Under the pieces are notes generated by a model. That model searched no databases and was not told where the DNA came from. It worked only from the letters and a program-made list of their open reading frames with translations. From positions 5,976,558-6,040,557 of the forward strand of contig NC_087387.1 of the NCBI RefSeq assembly GCF_963675165.1: a stretch of 64,000 bases of DNA, written 5' to 3'. The translations under genes and the position numbers were made by a program. The DNA is from Halichondria panicea. Taxonomy: Eukaryota; Porifera; Demospongiae; Suberitida; Halichondriidae. Shown here in pieces: positions 35,384 through 44,967 of this stretch. Every line of letters starts with the position of its first letter. Positions within the stretch are counted from its first letter, which is position 1.

Positions 35384-37546
35384 TTAAATAATAACTGTGG
35401 CATAGTCATGCGAATCTTTGACATGTTCTAGTAAGTCTATTATTGCTTCAAATGTTGGTCTTCTCCAAGGATTAGATTTCCAACAATCTTGCATTAAAGA
35501 ATAAAGCTTTGGGGGGCAATTGCTCGGTTGATACATACAATGTCCAGAAATAATTCTTTGAATGACCTCTACATTACTTTGGTTCGGATATGGTGTTCGA
35601 CCACGTGTTGCAATTTCATACATTAGTACTCCATAGGACCACACGTCTGATTTTAAGATGAATTTTCGTTCCAAAAGGACTTCTGGGGGGCTCCATCTAG
35701 CTGGTATCATCTCCTCTTTTGAAGCTATGTACTCTTCTTTGTAATAAGTTAACTGTTTGGCTTTTTTAAAGTTGGAAATTTTACAGACACATTTTTGTCC
35801 AATACAAATTGTTTCAGCTCTAATGTTTCGATGTATGCAAAGGTTCTGGTGAAGATAGTCAAGTCCTTGTGCAACTTGTTTACACATTGATATTTGCTGG
35901 TGTAAAAGGAATCTACCTGTCGATCGTAGATACTGCTCTAAAGTTCCATGATCCATACGCTCTAGTATTATACAAATCGGCTCACTGTTGGACACTATCC
36001 CGTGAAGCTTAATGATGTTACTATGGTCTAGTTTCATTAGAGTACGAGCCTCCTGAAGAAAATCTACTGACGAGATTCCCAGCGGAAGCATTTTTATGGC
36101 CACTGGAGCATCTTTGTAGGTACCTTCACACGTATCTTCATTTTTGTCAGGAGACAACAATGTGGTATATCTTAATTGGTCTCTTGATATTTGCCAAGTT
36201 AAATGAGCAGTTGATGCTGTTTCCTCATTTAGTTTCTTGTAATTGCATTGAACGTCTTTTACAATTTTTTCGGAATCGATACGAAGCTCTCGATACGGTA
36301 TGTCACACATCTCTACTAACTTTATAAGCTCTTTAATATGACAGTTGTACAACTCAAATAGTTGTTGATCTTTTTCTGTTTCCAGTTTATGTATTAAATC
36401 GTCTTTTTTATCAAGTTCTTTGACAAAAAATTGGGTTTGCAACTGAATATGTTTTAGCGAATTTTCTTGAATATGCTCTATCAACTTCTTCCTTTTAGCT
36501 TCAAAATTGCACCCTGTATAATTGAAGCTACATTCAACTATCTCCTCTGGGCATTCTAACAAATGTTGCAGCAAGTCCTTCTGTTTGACAGGCTCTATTC
36601 CACAGCTGTTGGGACAGGGGGTGGGGATATCTGGACAATCTTTCTTGTGTTCTCCGCTAACCACTACTTGTTCACCATTCATACCACAGTACTCGCAAGT
36701 CACTGGTCGCCGTGGGCAAAAGTATTTTAAATGTTCTTCATAATCGTATTTCTCAAGCTCTTCTTCGCAACCATATTTGCATTCAATGTTAATATATTGG
36801 CAATCTCCTGTTTCTGTTTGAATATGATTTGCTCTCGCGCAAATTTCCCCTGTCCAAAGGCAACCACGGTGAGAAAATGGGCACTTCACATCTAACTCAA
36901 GAATACGCTTCCATTTTGAGTCATCTATTATTGATATGGAACATATTTTTTCACACTCGGGGCAGTAACGAGTTTTATCGTCCTCATCGTGTGGGTTGTT
37001 GAAACACCATGTGCAGAAATGCATTTTACAGCACCCTGTTAGAATTGGCTTCTTTAGAACACTGTTACAAGCTGAGCAGATAAATTCGTTCGGGGGAGGC
37101 TCAACAAAATCAAAGTCATAAAGAAGAATAGTATCCGTAATGTTCAGATCTTGACTAACGTCTAAATTCTCGACAGGTGACAGCACTTCTTCTTCAACTT
37201 TGTATTGGCAGTCTCCTGTCTCTGGCTTAAGATGACTTGCTCTTGCATGAAGTTCCCCGGTCCAAAGACAACCACGGTGAGAAAATGGGCACTTCACATT
37301 CAAGTTTAGAATGTACTCCCATTTTTGTTCATCAAGTACAGAGGATAAACATATTTGCGAACAATTGTGGCAGTAAAGCTTCATATCATCTTCATCATCT
37401 GGATTATTGAGACACCAAATGCAGAAATATTTCTTGCAGCACCCTGTCAGAATTGGCTTCTTTAGCACACTGTTACAAGCTGAGCAGATGTATTCATCAG
37501 AAGGAGGTTCAACAAAATCCCAGTCATAACTGAAGATTGAATCCAT
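35384..37546 (-). CDS. RING/TRAF zinc-finger protein with C-terminal pseudo-tyrosine-kinase domain (B)
   Basis: Single-exon gene. I place the start at 37546 (MDSIFSYDWDFVEPP, 720 aa) because the RING-preceding phrase DFVEPP aligns with FVDPP in gene A; an upstream in-frame ATG at 37666 would add 40 unrelated residues. Two RING-like modules lie at about 21-70 and 150-205 (CSACNSVLKKPILTGCC in both). TRAF-type fingers lie at about 240-390 and a coiled coil at 390-470. The kinase-like domain (about 485-715) ends with an Src-like C-lobe: KSDVWSYGVLMYEIATRG, TPYPNQSN, CWKSNPWRRPTF. VAIKM is present, but HRNIRAE and ISNF replace HRD and DFG and there is no glycine loop, so it is a predicted pseudokinase. 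Blocks near-identical to gene A alternate with diverged blocks. Confidence 0.82.
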   Translation of the reverse strand: MDSIFSYDWDFVEPPSDEYICSACNSVLKKPILTGCCKKYFCIWCLNNPDDEDDMKLYCHNCSQICLSSVLDEQKWEYILNLNVKCPFSHRGCLWTGELHARASHLKPETGDCQYKVEEEVLSPVENLDVSQDLNITDTILLYDFDFVEPPPNEFICSACNSVLKKPILTGCCKMHFCTWCFNNPHDEDDKTRYCPECEKICSISIIDDSKWKRILELDVKCPFSHRGCLWTGEICARANHIQTETGDCQYINIECKYGCEEELEKYDYEEHLKYFCPRRPVTCEYCGMNGEQVVVSGEHKKDCPDIPTPCPNSCGIEPVKQKDLLQHLLECPEEIVECSFNYTGCNFEAKRKKLIEHIQENSLKHIQLQTQFFVKELDKKDDLIHKLETEKDQQLFELYNCHIKELIKLVEMCDIPYRELRIDSEKIVKDVQCNYKKLNEETASTAHLTWQISRDQLRYTTLLSPDKNEDTCEGTYKDAPVAIKMLPLGISSVDFLQEARTLMKLDHSNIIKLHGIVSNSEPICIILERMDHGTLEQYLRSTGRFLLHQQISMCKQVAQGLDYLHQNLCIHRNIRAETICIGQKCVCKISNFKKAKQLTYYKEEYIASKEEMIPARWSPPEVLLERKFILKSDVWSYGVLMYEIATRGRTPYPNQSNVEVIQRIISGHCMYQPSNCPPKLYSLMQDCWKSNPWRRPTFEAIIDLLEHVKDSHDYATVII

Positions 37547-37759
37547 GCTGATCAATATGAGGTTTGACTTACAATAGCTATTATGAATCGTAATTATACG
37601 AAAGACCGACCTATATGCAATGTAGTTATTGCATAAACGGTGTTTGGTATGTGTAAAATAGTTCATTGTGTTTATTTTACACTTTTACACGGAACAGTGA
37701 ATGTGAGAAATAAGCGTGAAAACAACAACTTTTATTATTTTAAATTAACATTATTTTAG

Positions 37760-39546
37760 CTATAAATCATTTAACTGGTCAACTATTGTACTGAATGAAG
37801 GTCTTTGCATCGGATCTTCACTCCAACACAGTTTCATAATCTGGTAAACTTCATACGAGCATTGAGCGGGTTTGTTCATTTTACACCCTGACTCAATGAA
37901 GTCTTCTACGTCGGACATCTTCATAGCCTTGCACGTCATGACTTCATATTGCAAAATACCAAATGACCAAACATCTGATTTTATAGAGTATCTGTTTTCG
38001 TAATAACTTCTGGTGCTGATTTGAACGACACTCTTTCACCTTGTGGGATTTCAAATTCATCCTGTTGATCCTTTAAAATTCTAGATTGTGTGAAACTTCC
38101 AATTTTACATCTTAGATCATTTCCAACGAGTATGCTACGAGATGTTAAAGATCTATGGATAAGGTGTAGGCCTTCAAGATAGGCCATTCCTAATGCTACT
38201 TGTTGAATTATAGAAAGTTGCTCTTTCAGACTTAAATTTTTACCTTCATTTCGGAAATAGTGGGACAAATTTCCATGATTCATGTATCCAGTCACGATAA
38301 GAAATGGTTCTTGAGTTGTACTTACTCCCCATAACTGGACCACGTTAGGATGTTGAAGCTGCTTCAAAAGATATGCTTCTTGCAGGAACATTGATGATGT
38401 GACTGTGCCAAGCTTTTGTTTCTTGATTGCAACTGTCTTATACCCGAACTCCTGTCCCTTCCACACTTCCGTTAAAGGGCCAGATGTGATTTTGGAGACC
38501 AACTGAAGCTGTCTCCGATCTAGCTCCCATAGCAACCTATCGTTTGTGTGCTTGCTAAACAGCACTTTCATGGTAAGCTCATAGTGCTCATGAACTTCAT
38601 TCATCCTTTGTCTTGTTCTGCTGTGCTCTGTTTCGGTCTGGCTTATTTTATCTTTCAAATGAGATTTTTGACTTTCCAAACTATCTCTATTAACAAATTC
38701 GTGTAACCGTTTTTCACTCTCTTCAGCATATTGTTCAAACGTTCGCTTACTTTTTTGAACACTATTACGGGCATACATTGTTTCAAGCTGCAGATGTTGC
38801 TGAAATTGATCTTCTAGATGTTGGAGCATATCCTTTCTTTTAGTAAGGACATCACATCCAGCAAACCTGTAATTGCAAGGTATTGAAAGCTCTGGACATG
38901 TTTCCATGTGCTCATCAAAAAATGCTTGATTAAATCCTTCACCGCATATGTTGGGGCACAGTACATAATACTCGGGGCAGATGTGAAGATGGTCACCTAT
39001 AATGTCCTCGTATTGACCCGTTGTTTTGCAATGTACACATACGGCCGAGCGTTTCGGACAAAGATTCTCAAAGTGATCAGTTATTTGGTGACGTTCAAGG
39101 CTTTCTCCACATCCGTTAGCACATTCAAAGTCCATATAATGGCAGTTACTCAGAAGATGCTCGTGACATGCTTTTAGTTCTCCCTCCCACTCACACCCTC
39201 TCTCTTTTAGTGGGCAAAAAACCCTGAGGCGAAGAATAGCCCTCCATTTAGATTTGTTGAGCATACATCTTGCTTGTAAAAAGGAGCACTGTGGGCACCG
39301 GGACAGTTTAGTAGAATCGCTTGGCATGTCTGGCTCAGCACATGACGTGCACAAATGAATCCCACAACATTCTGTGAGCACAGGCTTATCCAGGATCTTC
39401 TTGCATTTGAAGCAGAAAGATTCTTCTGAGGGGCTCTCAACAAAACACCATTCATACTCATGAACATCAACTTCTACCGTTACTTCATAAGTTGGGTCTG
39501 TGAGGTAGTAAAGAAAGTCTGCTGTATATACAGGCTCTTCCTCCAT
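37760..39546 (-). pseudogene. RING/TRAF zinc-finger pseudo-tyrosine-kinase (C) with one-base frameshift
   Basis: Start at 39546. It has one RING (about 45-95: CFKCKKIL, TECCGIHLCTSCAEPDMP, CPQC), TRAF-type fingers to about 260 (CEWEGELKACHEH, CPNICGEG, NYRFAGC), a coiled coil (about 265-340), then a kinase-like domain with VAIKK, HRSLTSRS in place of HRD and IGSF in place of DFG. After SAPEVIT a one-base shift at about 37985 leads to a stop. The other frame resumes at once with YSIKSDVWSFGILQYEV and runs to QLNDL at 37760, including LCWSEDPMQRPSF. If the shift is a sequence error, the protein would be about 594 aa. It is the parent type of the fragment at 30266. Same strand and order as genes A and B. 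Confidence 0.75.
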
Positions 39547-40014
39547 TTGAGATAACTGCTTATTATTAACGATTTGTAATTATTTATACTGATATACTAT
39601 GAAAAGGTGGGTTGGAGCAGCAATGCATACTGAAAATCACACCTGCTGTGTTCATATGCATGGTATAGAAATATTGTAGCTTGCTTATACTTTCATTGTT
39701 ATTGAACACGTTTACTATATCGGATATAACAGTTTACTTACTGCAAATAAGTATTTTGTTTTTCGTTTTAAAGTATATCACATTGTAAAACTGAAGTGAA
39801 AGATAATTGCACACCCACACAGCCTCACGCATTCAATATAATTATGCCAGCCTGAGGTCATTTTTTCTGTTACTCAAATGCAATGCCCCATACTAAGTAA
39901 CACCAAGGGCGTATAAAGAAGAGAGGGCATGCAACAGCAAAATAACAGAGGTTCAAACGTAGGCGGATGAATGTTTGAACCCTACTAGCTATATGTACTG
40001 ATAGTGGAGTTGCT
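39547..40014. other. 5' flank of gene C and intergenic
   Basis: About 39570-39750 matches, on the other strand, 30056-30220 upstream of the RING fragment, so the gene C promoter was copied with it. Nothing else recognised. Confidence 0.5.
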
Positions 40015-40097
40015 AGCCTCGATCTCAGGCAGAGTTTTCGCTTTATAAGGGTTCGGCGAACAACTAGGCCTGGTACTAGTTGTCTGCGCATGCGTCA
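40015..40097. mobile_element. Solo terminal repeat of the 1.1-kb element family
   Basis: Begins tagcctcgatctcagg and ends tgtctgcgcatgcgtca. It matches the 85-bp terminal inverted repeat of the element at 54257-55350 with several differences. I see no partner end within the following kilobase. Confidence 0.7.
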
Positions 40098-40439
40098 GTC
40101 GAAAAGTACTTGTTATGCACTGCGAGGTCCTTTATAGGACACCTAATTCGGGTCAAATCTGGATTAAAGGCCTTGTGTAAAAGGGGCTATAGTATAGCTC
40201 TTAATCTTATACATACAGTATCAATCATGCATCTAGTAGTAGGGAAGTTATTGCATTCAACTCAACAATAATTATAACGGAGACATTGCACATGTGGTTG
40301 GCTGTCACAAAATAACCCCCTCAAAGTGAGGGCCACAGCATGACAAACCGTCGTTGTCATAGTGATTATAATACAAGCAAGAAACGGAATTCACCCTACA
40401 ATAAAGTAGGCACTGCTCATGCATTAATATAAGGCACAC

Positions 40440-40880
40440 ATGAATTGATATCCTCAAATTAATACCGAAACTGTAACATTCGAAACAATGTCAGTCTAAC
40501 ACGATACAATCACAATATCTTAACTGCTGACCATATTATATCAGGTACTAGTACACAGTAAAAACAGATTCGTTATAATAACATAAAACATCTCAAATAA
40601 AATGCATCATTTGAAATTTAATGTAGAAATGACAGAAATTTATGTCATTTCTACATTAAATTTCAAATGATGCATTTTATTTGAGATGTTTTATGTTATT
40701 ATAACGAATCTGTTTTTACTGTGTAGGAACTTGCAATAAACATAACATTGACAGCCATGGATGACCATGTACAATAGTTTATAGTCCAGCAATCAGTAGC
40801 AATATTGGCAGAGACCACAATGAAGATTGTATTGCTCTGACCATGCTTCTTTGTGGCCAACTATAGTGAAAGCAAGTAAG
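40440..40880. repeat. Segment homologous to 31150-31450, inverted, with a MITE inserted
   Basis: Reads in reverse complement against 31150-31450. The match is interrupted only by the 170-bp foldback element at 40554-40723, so the left copy shows the empty site. Confidence 0.65.
40554..40723. mobile_element. 170-bp foldback MITE with 81-bp perfect inverted repeats and TA target
   Basis: Starts cacagtaaaaacagattcg and ends with its exact reverse complement. The two 81-bp arms are identical over their full length and are separated by 8 bp. TA flanks both sides (40552-40553, 40724-40725). The homologous segment at about 31310-31320 has a single TA and no element. The element size, TA target and near-complete palindrome suggest a Tc1/mariner-type MITE. 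Identical arms suggest recent insertion or strong pairing-based correction. Confidence 0.9.
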
Positions 40881-41300
40881 TATGCATCAACTGTTGGGAC
40901 AGTTTGCAATTTATATATTCAGATTATGGTGCTGGTGGGTAATTCTGCATGGGAATTTTTTTGATATCTTGATGCTATTAAGAATTAAAACTTAATATTG
41001 AATTGTGCATTATCATAATTATATATGTTACTGAGAAGTGCACACGAGGGCCACAGTATGACAAACAGTTGTCATAGTAATCACAACACAAGCAGAAAAT
41101 GATAATTCACTCGGCAATACGAGGCCCCCTACTCAATATTACAAGTGCAAAAAACATTTTGTGAAAAAATGGGGAAGAGTAGGGTTGGAAGAGCATGCGC
41201 ACTGAAGTAACAAAAAGTTCGAAAACAAGATGTGGGTTGGTATAGTCTTGCATGCTCCAACTAGTTGGGGGTGGGGTGCAATCTTTAACAGTTGGGTCCC

Positions 41301-41500
41301 NNNNNNNNNNNNNNNNNNNNNNNNNNNNNNNNNNNNNNNNNNNNNNNNNNNNNNNNNNNNNNNNNNNNNNNNNNNNNNNNNNNNNNNNNNNNNNNNNNNN
41401 NNNNNNNNNNNNNNNNNNNNNNNNNNNNNNNNNNNNNNNNNNNNNNNNNNNNNNNNNNNNNNNNNNNNNNNNNNNNNNNNNNNNNNNNNNNNNNNNNNNN
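41301..41500. other. Assembly gap of 200 N
   Basis: Exactly 200 undetermined bases, a placeholder length, so the true distance is unknown. It lies downstream of the SRCR gene at 41698. Confidence 0.99.
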
Positions 41501-41697
41501 GACAGTTAAGAGAATCAGAACCAATTAGACAAAACTACATCACTCCAACCACAACTCACATCATTAAAACATGTGATAAAGTATTCAAAATAGTATGATA
41601 TAATAATTATTATAGTGACTCAGATTATATGTACTTGAAATTTCTAAGTTTTGATCAAAAGCAAGTGTATGATTTTATACACAAATGTTCAGTTCTC

Positions 41698-43980
41698 TCA
41701 ATGCTTGAGTGTGGAGTAGTCCTCTTCACACAGCCATACTTTGCTGTCCGTTTTGCTTGACATTGGCACTTCGTAGTTACTAGCCTCACTGTACACACCG
41801 TCACAGCAGCCTGCCCCCTCCACACCCACACACCTTCCACTCTCCACCACATGGTAGTTCTGCTCCTCATCTATAGGATTAAGCTGAAATGAGCGATGAT
41901 TTATGTTCTTATCGCGCTCAAGTATTGAGTAGGTGTGGTCTTGTTTATTGCCATTGGCAACTTGTTCGTAGGTGGGTCCACTGGAGCTGTATGCACTGTG
42001 TAGTTCCATGCTTGTATCGTATACTGGGTTGTTCAGTTGTCGTTGAATTGTTGAGAGCTTTTGCACTTGAGAAATGTTGTATCTGTGTACAGTCATGCAG
42101 ACATGCAGACAGGTGTTCATACTTAATATTGGAACTGAAAGTGGACAATGTATATGCAATGTACGCCTGAAAGAAAATAAGCTGAATAGTGCTTTCAAAA
42201 TAAACTTATTCAGCTGGCTCTTTTGTCAACAAGCATTTATCAACACACTCAATGGAACACATACGCTCAATGAACTCACTCAGCTTGCTGTTTCTGTGAC
42301 CAGCGCTTCCCCAACACACAACAAGTTACAGTTAATCCAATAGCAAGTCCTAGGAGCACAACCACCAGAAGACCAATCAATCCTCCCAAGGCAGCAGTAG
42401 GACAGCTTCCCATCATTTTATTATTAGCTAATGTAACGAATTGGTCTACTTCACTGGTGGTGGGGGCTGGCTGATTTGTTCCGCTGGTCGTGGTTGGTTC
42501 AGGGCATGTCTGAAGGGTTTGATCGATTGTCCTATTAATAACTGAGCCAATAACATCTTGGTGTGTCTTGCACACAACACCAAGATCCATGGAATGATCG
42601 CAATTGACGTTAACAGTTGGTGTGCAACTCAGACTACTGCTGGTTGTTAGTGTACAGCTATACACAGGTGTACCCTCTGTAGTAGTGCCATTCCTCAAAA
42701 CTTCAACTCCTATATTACAATACATAAGTTAATAGCTATCAGATTTGCCCTCAATACTCAGCTCACATAATTATCAAAAATACAGAGCTAATTTACAGTG
42801 TGCATACCATTTGATGGAAATCCAAGTTCAGAGCAGACAGCCCCGGTGATTTCTTGATGATTGATACTACACACTGTGCCCCACCGACCACCCACACACA
42901 CCTCCACTCGTCCTTCTCTTGGCGTGGATCCATCCACCAGTCTTGTGGTTCCAATGATGCAATCTTGTCAGTGCATGAATGATTACATACAAGATGGTAA
43001 TAAATTGTTCACCTTTAATACAAGTCACTGCACCATACGCTCTATTGTCTCCTGTACAGGACAGTTTGGGGCAGGTGGTTCCTTGATTGGTTCTGCTACA
43101 TTCTAACAGGCTTCTTTCAGCTCCATTACACATAGGATTAATGAAATGAGGTGGTGTTGGTAGAGATGAACAGACTGAACCTCTTGCAGCTTCTGTATGT
43201 ACACATGATAACAGATAGCATGCTAGATATTATACCTCTTTCAGAATAGCCTAGTTGTCGACAAACCACATATGGAGCGAAAATGGTATTTGAAATTTGT
43301 TTTAACCAATTATTTTTAGTTGCACACAATGTTTCCCACTCTCCATGGACACAAAGCTGCACTGCTCCTTTTACTGAGTTATCCATTTCAATTGGTTGGT
43401 CTCTGAATCGAACATCACCATTGGAACAACCTGTAAACGTCTTGCCTCATAATAAGAGTATATATAGAGAGCTATAGACAGTATAACTTTCTTACCACAC
43501 ATAAATCCAGCTAAGTTACTGCTAGTAGTTGATAGCAGATCAAAAGAGTGTCCACGAATGCATTCAGTCAGGTTCTGTTCATATCCATTGCAGTCGGGGA
43601 ACGTTACACAAGTTGTAGGGTTCCCTTTATCAACCACTGCTACCTGAGCCCCTAATATGTTCACAGACATAATTATGATTATTTGAACACTTATTGTACG
43701 TACCTTGAAAATCCATACTATTCTGTTGACAAGCCAGTTTGGCATGAGTGATAGTCCATCCAGAAGAACATACGCTGGTCCATTTTAAACTTAAACTTGA
43801 ATTTGAAGACAGACAAATACTGACTGAGCTATCAAGATTCAACTCGAACTCACCAGCGACAGTGCAAGTATCTGTAATCTATTCACGTTAATACAAATAT
43901 TCAAACAAAATTCATTCACCTTGTGCTGTCCCTTGTGTTATGAAAGTAGCTACTAGCACCGAGATCAGCATACTAGCCAT
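41698..43980 (-). CDS. Triple-SRCR type I membrane protein with tyrosine-rich tail, opposite strand to the array
   Basis: Eight exons: 43980-43920, 43871-43704, 43651-43496, 43430-43236, 43192-43013, 42963-42808, 42709-42280, 42082-41698 (1,731 nt, 576 aa). Signal peptide MASMLISVLVATFITQGTAQ. Three SRCR-like domains, each split over two exons as in the array. The third is the most canonical (TTRLVDGSTPREGRVEVCV, GGRWGTVC, VCSELGFPSNG). A Thr/Pro stalk follows, then a transmembrane helix (GGLIGLLVVVLLGLAIGLTV). The tail carries NPVYDTS, TYEQV, TYSIL, NYHVV, VYSEA, NYEVPM and DYSTL. TYEQV and TYSIL form a YxxV-x9-YxxL pair with the same spacing as in the array genes. A distant paralog of the array with the same exon plan; ligand unknown. 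Confidence 0.85.
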
Positions 43981-44913
43981 TGTAAATTTCAGACTGACTA
44001 ATTTTGTGTAGCAACTTATATCGTTTACAATAGCTACTTATGCAAACAGTGACGAACAGTGAAACCTGAAACCTGATGACAGGAAGTTTCATTTGTGTTC
44101 TAGCTATTTACAAAATTAGACACAAACTATATGGTTTGAACAATAACAGCATCCATATGTATCTGCGGCACACATTACACATTGTTTATTTACCAACTAA
44201 AAACTGCTAAAATGAAAAATAGTGGCTATTGTTAGCACAGAGATACTGATTACTGTCATTAGCTATAATTATGTAGGTACTGTTAACAGAGATTGTTTTA
44301 TTGGCATTACAAGTGATTGTCATTTACATATAATTACAGTATTAAATACAGCAATAATTATTGTAAGCTCTACATGGGGAATCTACTGCACACAAAACAC
44401 TCACTATGACTGAAGACAGAATAAAAGCTCAGGAAAATAATTCTGGCTGTAAACATGACTTGAGCTGTACTTGTGTCCCCATCGGGCTGCATTCTGCGCA
44501 CGTGCAATCGCTCCAGGGATACTGTACGGGGAGGGGCTGGTCATCTGCCATGTGGCCGAGTGCCACGCCCCCATCATCGTTTGATTGGTCAACTCATGAT
44601 TCTGGTGCTGGCGGGTTCCAACATATAGCGGGAATTTCTTGTAGACTTTAAAGAAGCTATTGAATGCTAATACAGGCACTGAGAAAAAGAGAGAAAGAGG
44701 AAAACTGAGAAAAGAAAGAAGTAGGTTTTGTTCTGTCTAGTTTTGAACTAGAAACTTGAGTTTGTTCACTTGTTCCTTGCCAACTAGTTTTACTTCCTGC
44801 TTTACTAGACTCTATATAAATACTGTACTACAACATGTACAATGTCAAGTTCACTTTCTTACTAGAGCTTGAATATTGTCTTACACACACACACACACAC
44901 ACACGCACGCACG

Positions 44914-44951
<38 letters not shown>

Positions 44952-44967
44952 ACACGCACACAGGTAA
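43981..44967. promoter_or_regulatory. Divergent intergenic region between SRCR gene and E2F7/8
   Basis: Separates two divergent starts. Contains the segment at 44399-44530 that resembles 7776-7900, and a CA-rich tract at 44884-44951 directly before the first E2F coding exon. No TATA box that I would defend. Confidence 0.4.
44884..44951. repeat. CA-rich microsatellite
   Basis: Interrupted CA repeat with CGCA variants, ending just before the E2F start at 44968. It may form the 5' UTR splice acceptor (cacacag at 44957-44963). Confidence 0.85.

Noticed and set aside
41230-41598. Open frames across 41301-41500
   Set aside because: They only bridge the run of N.
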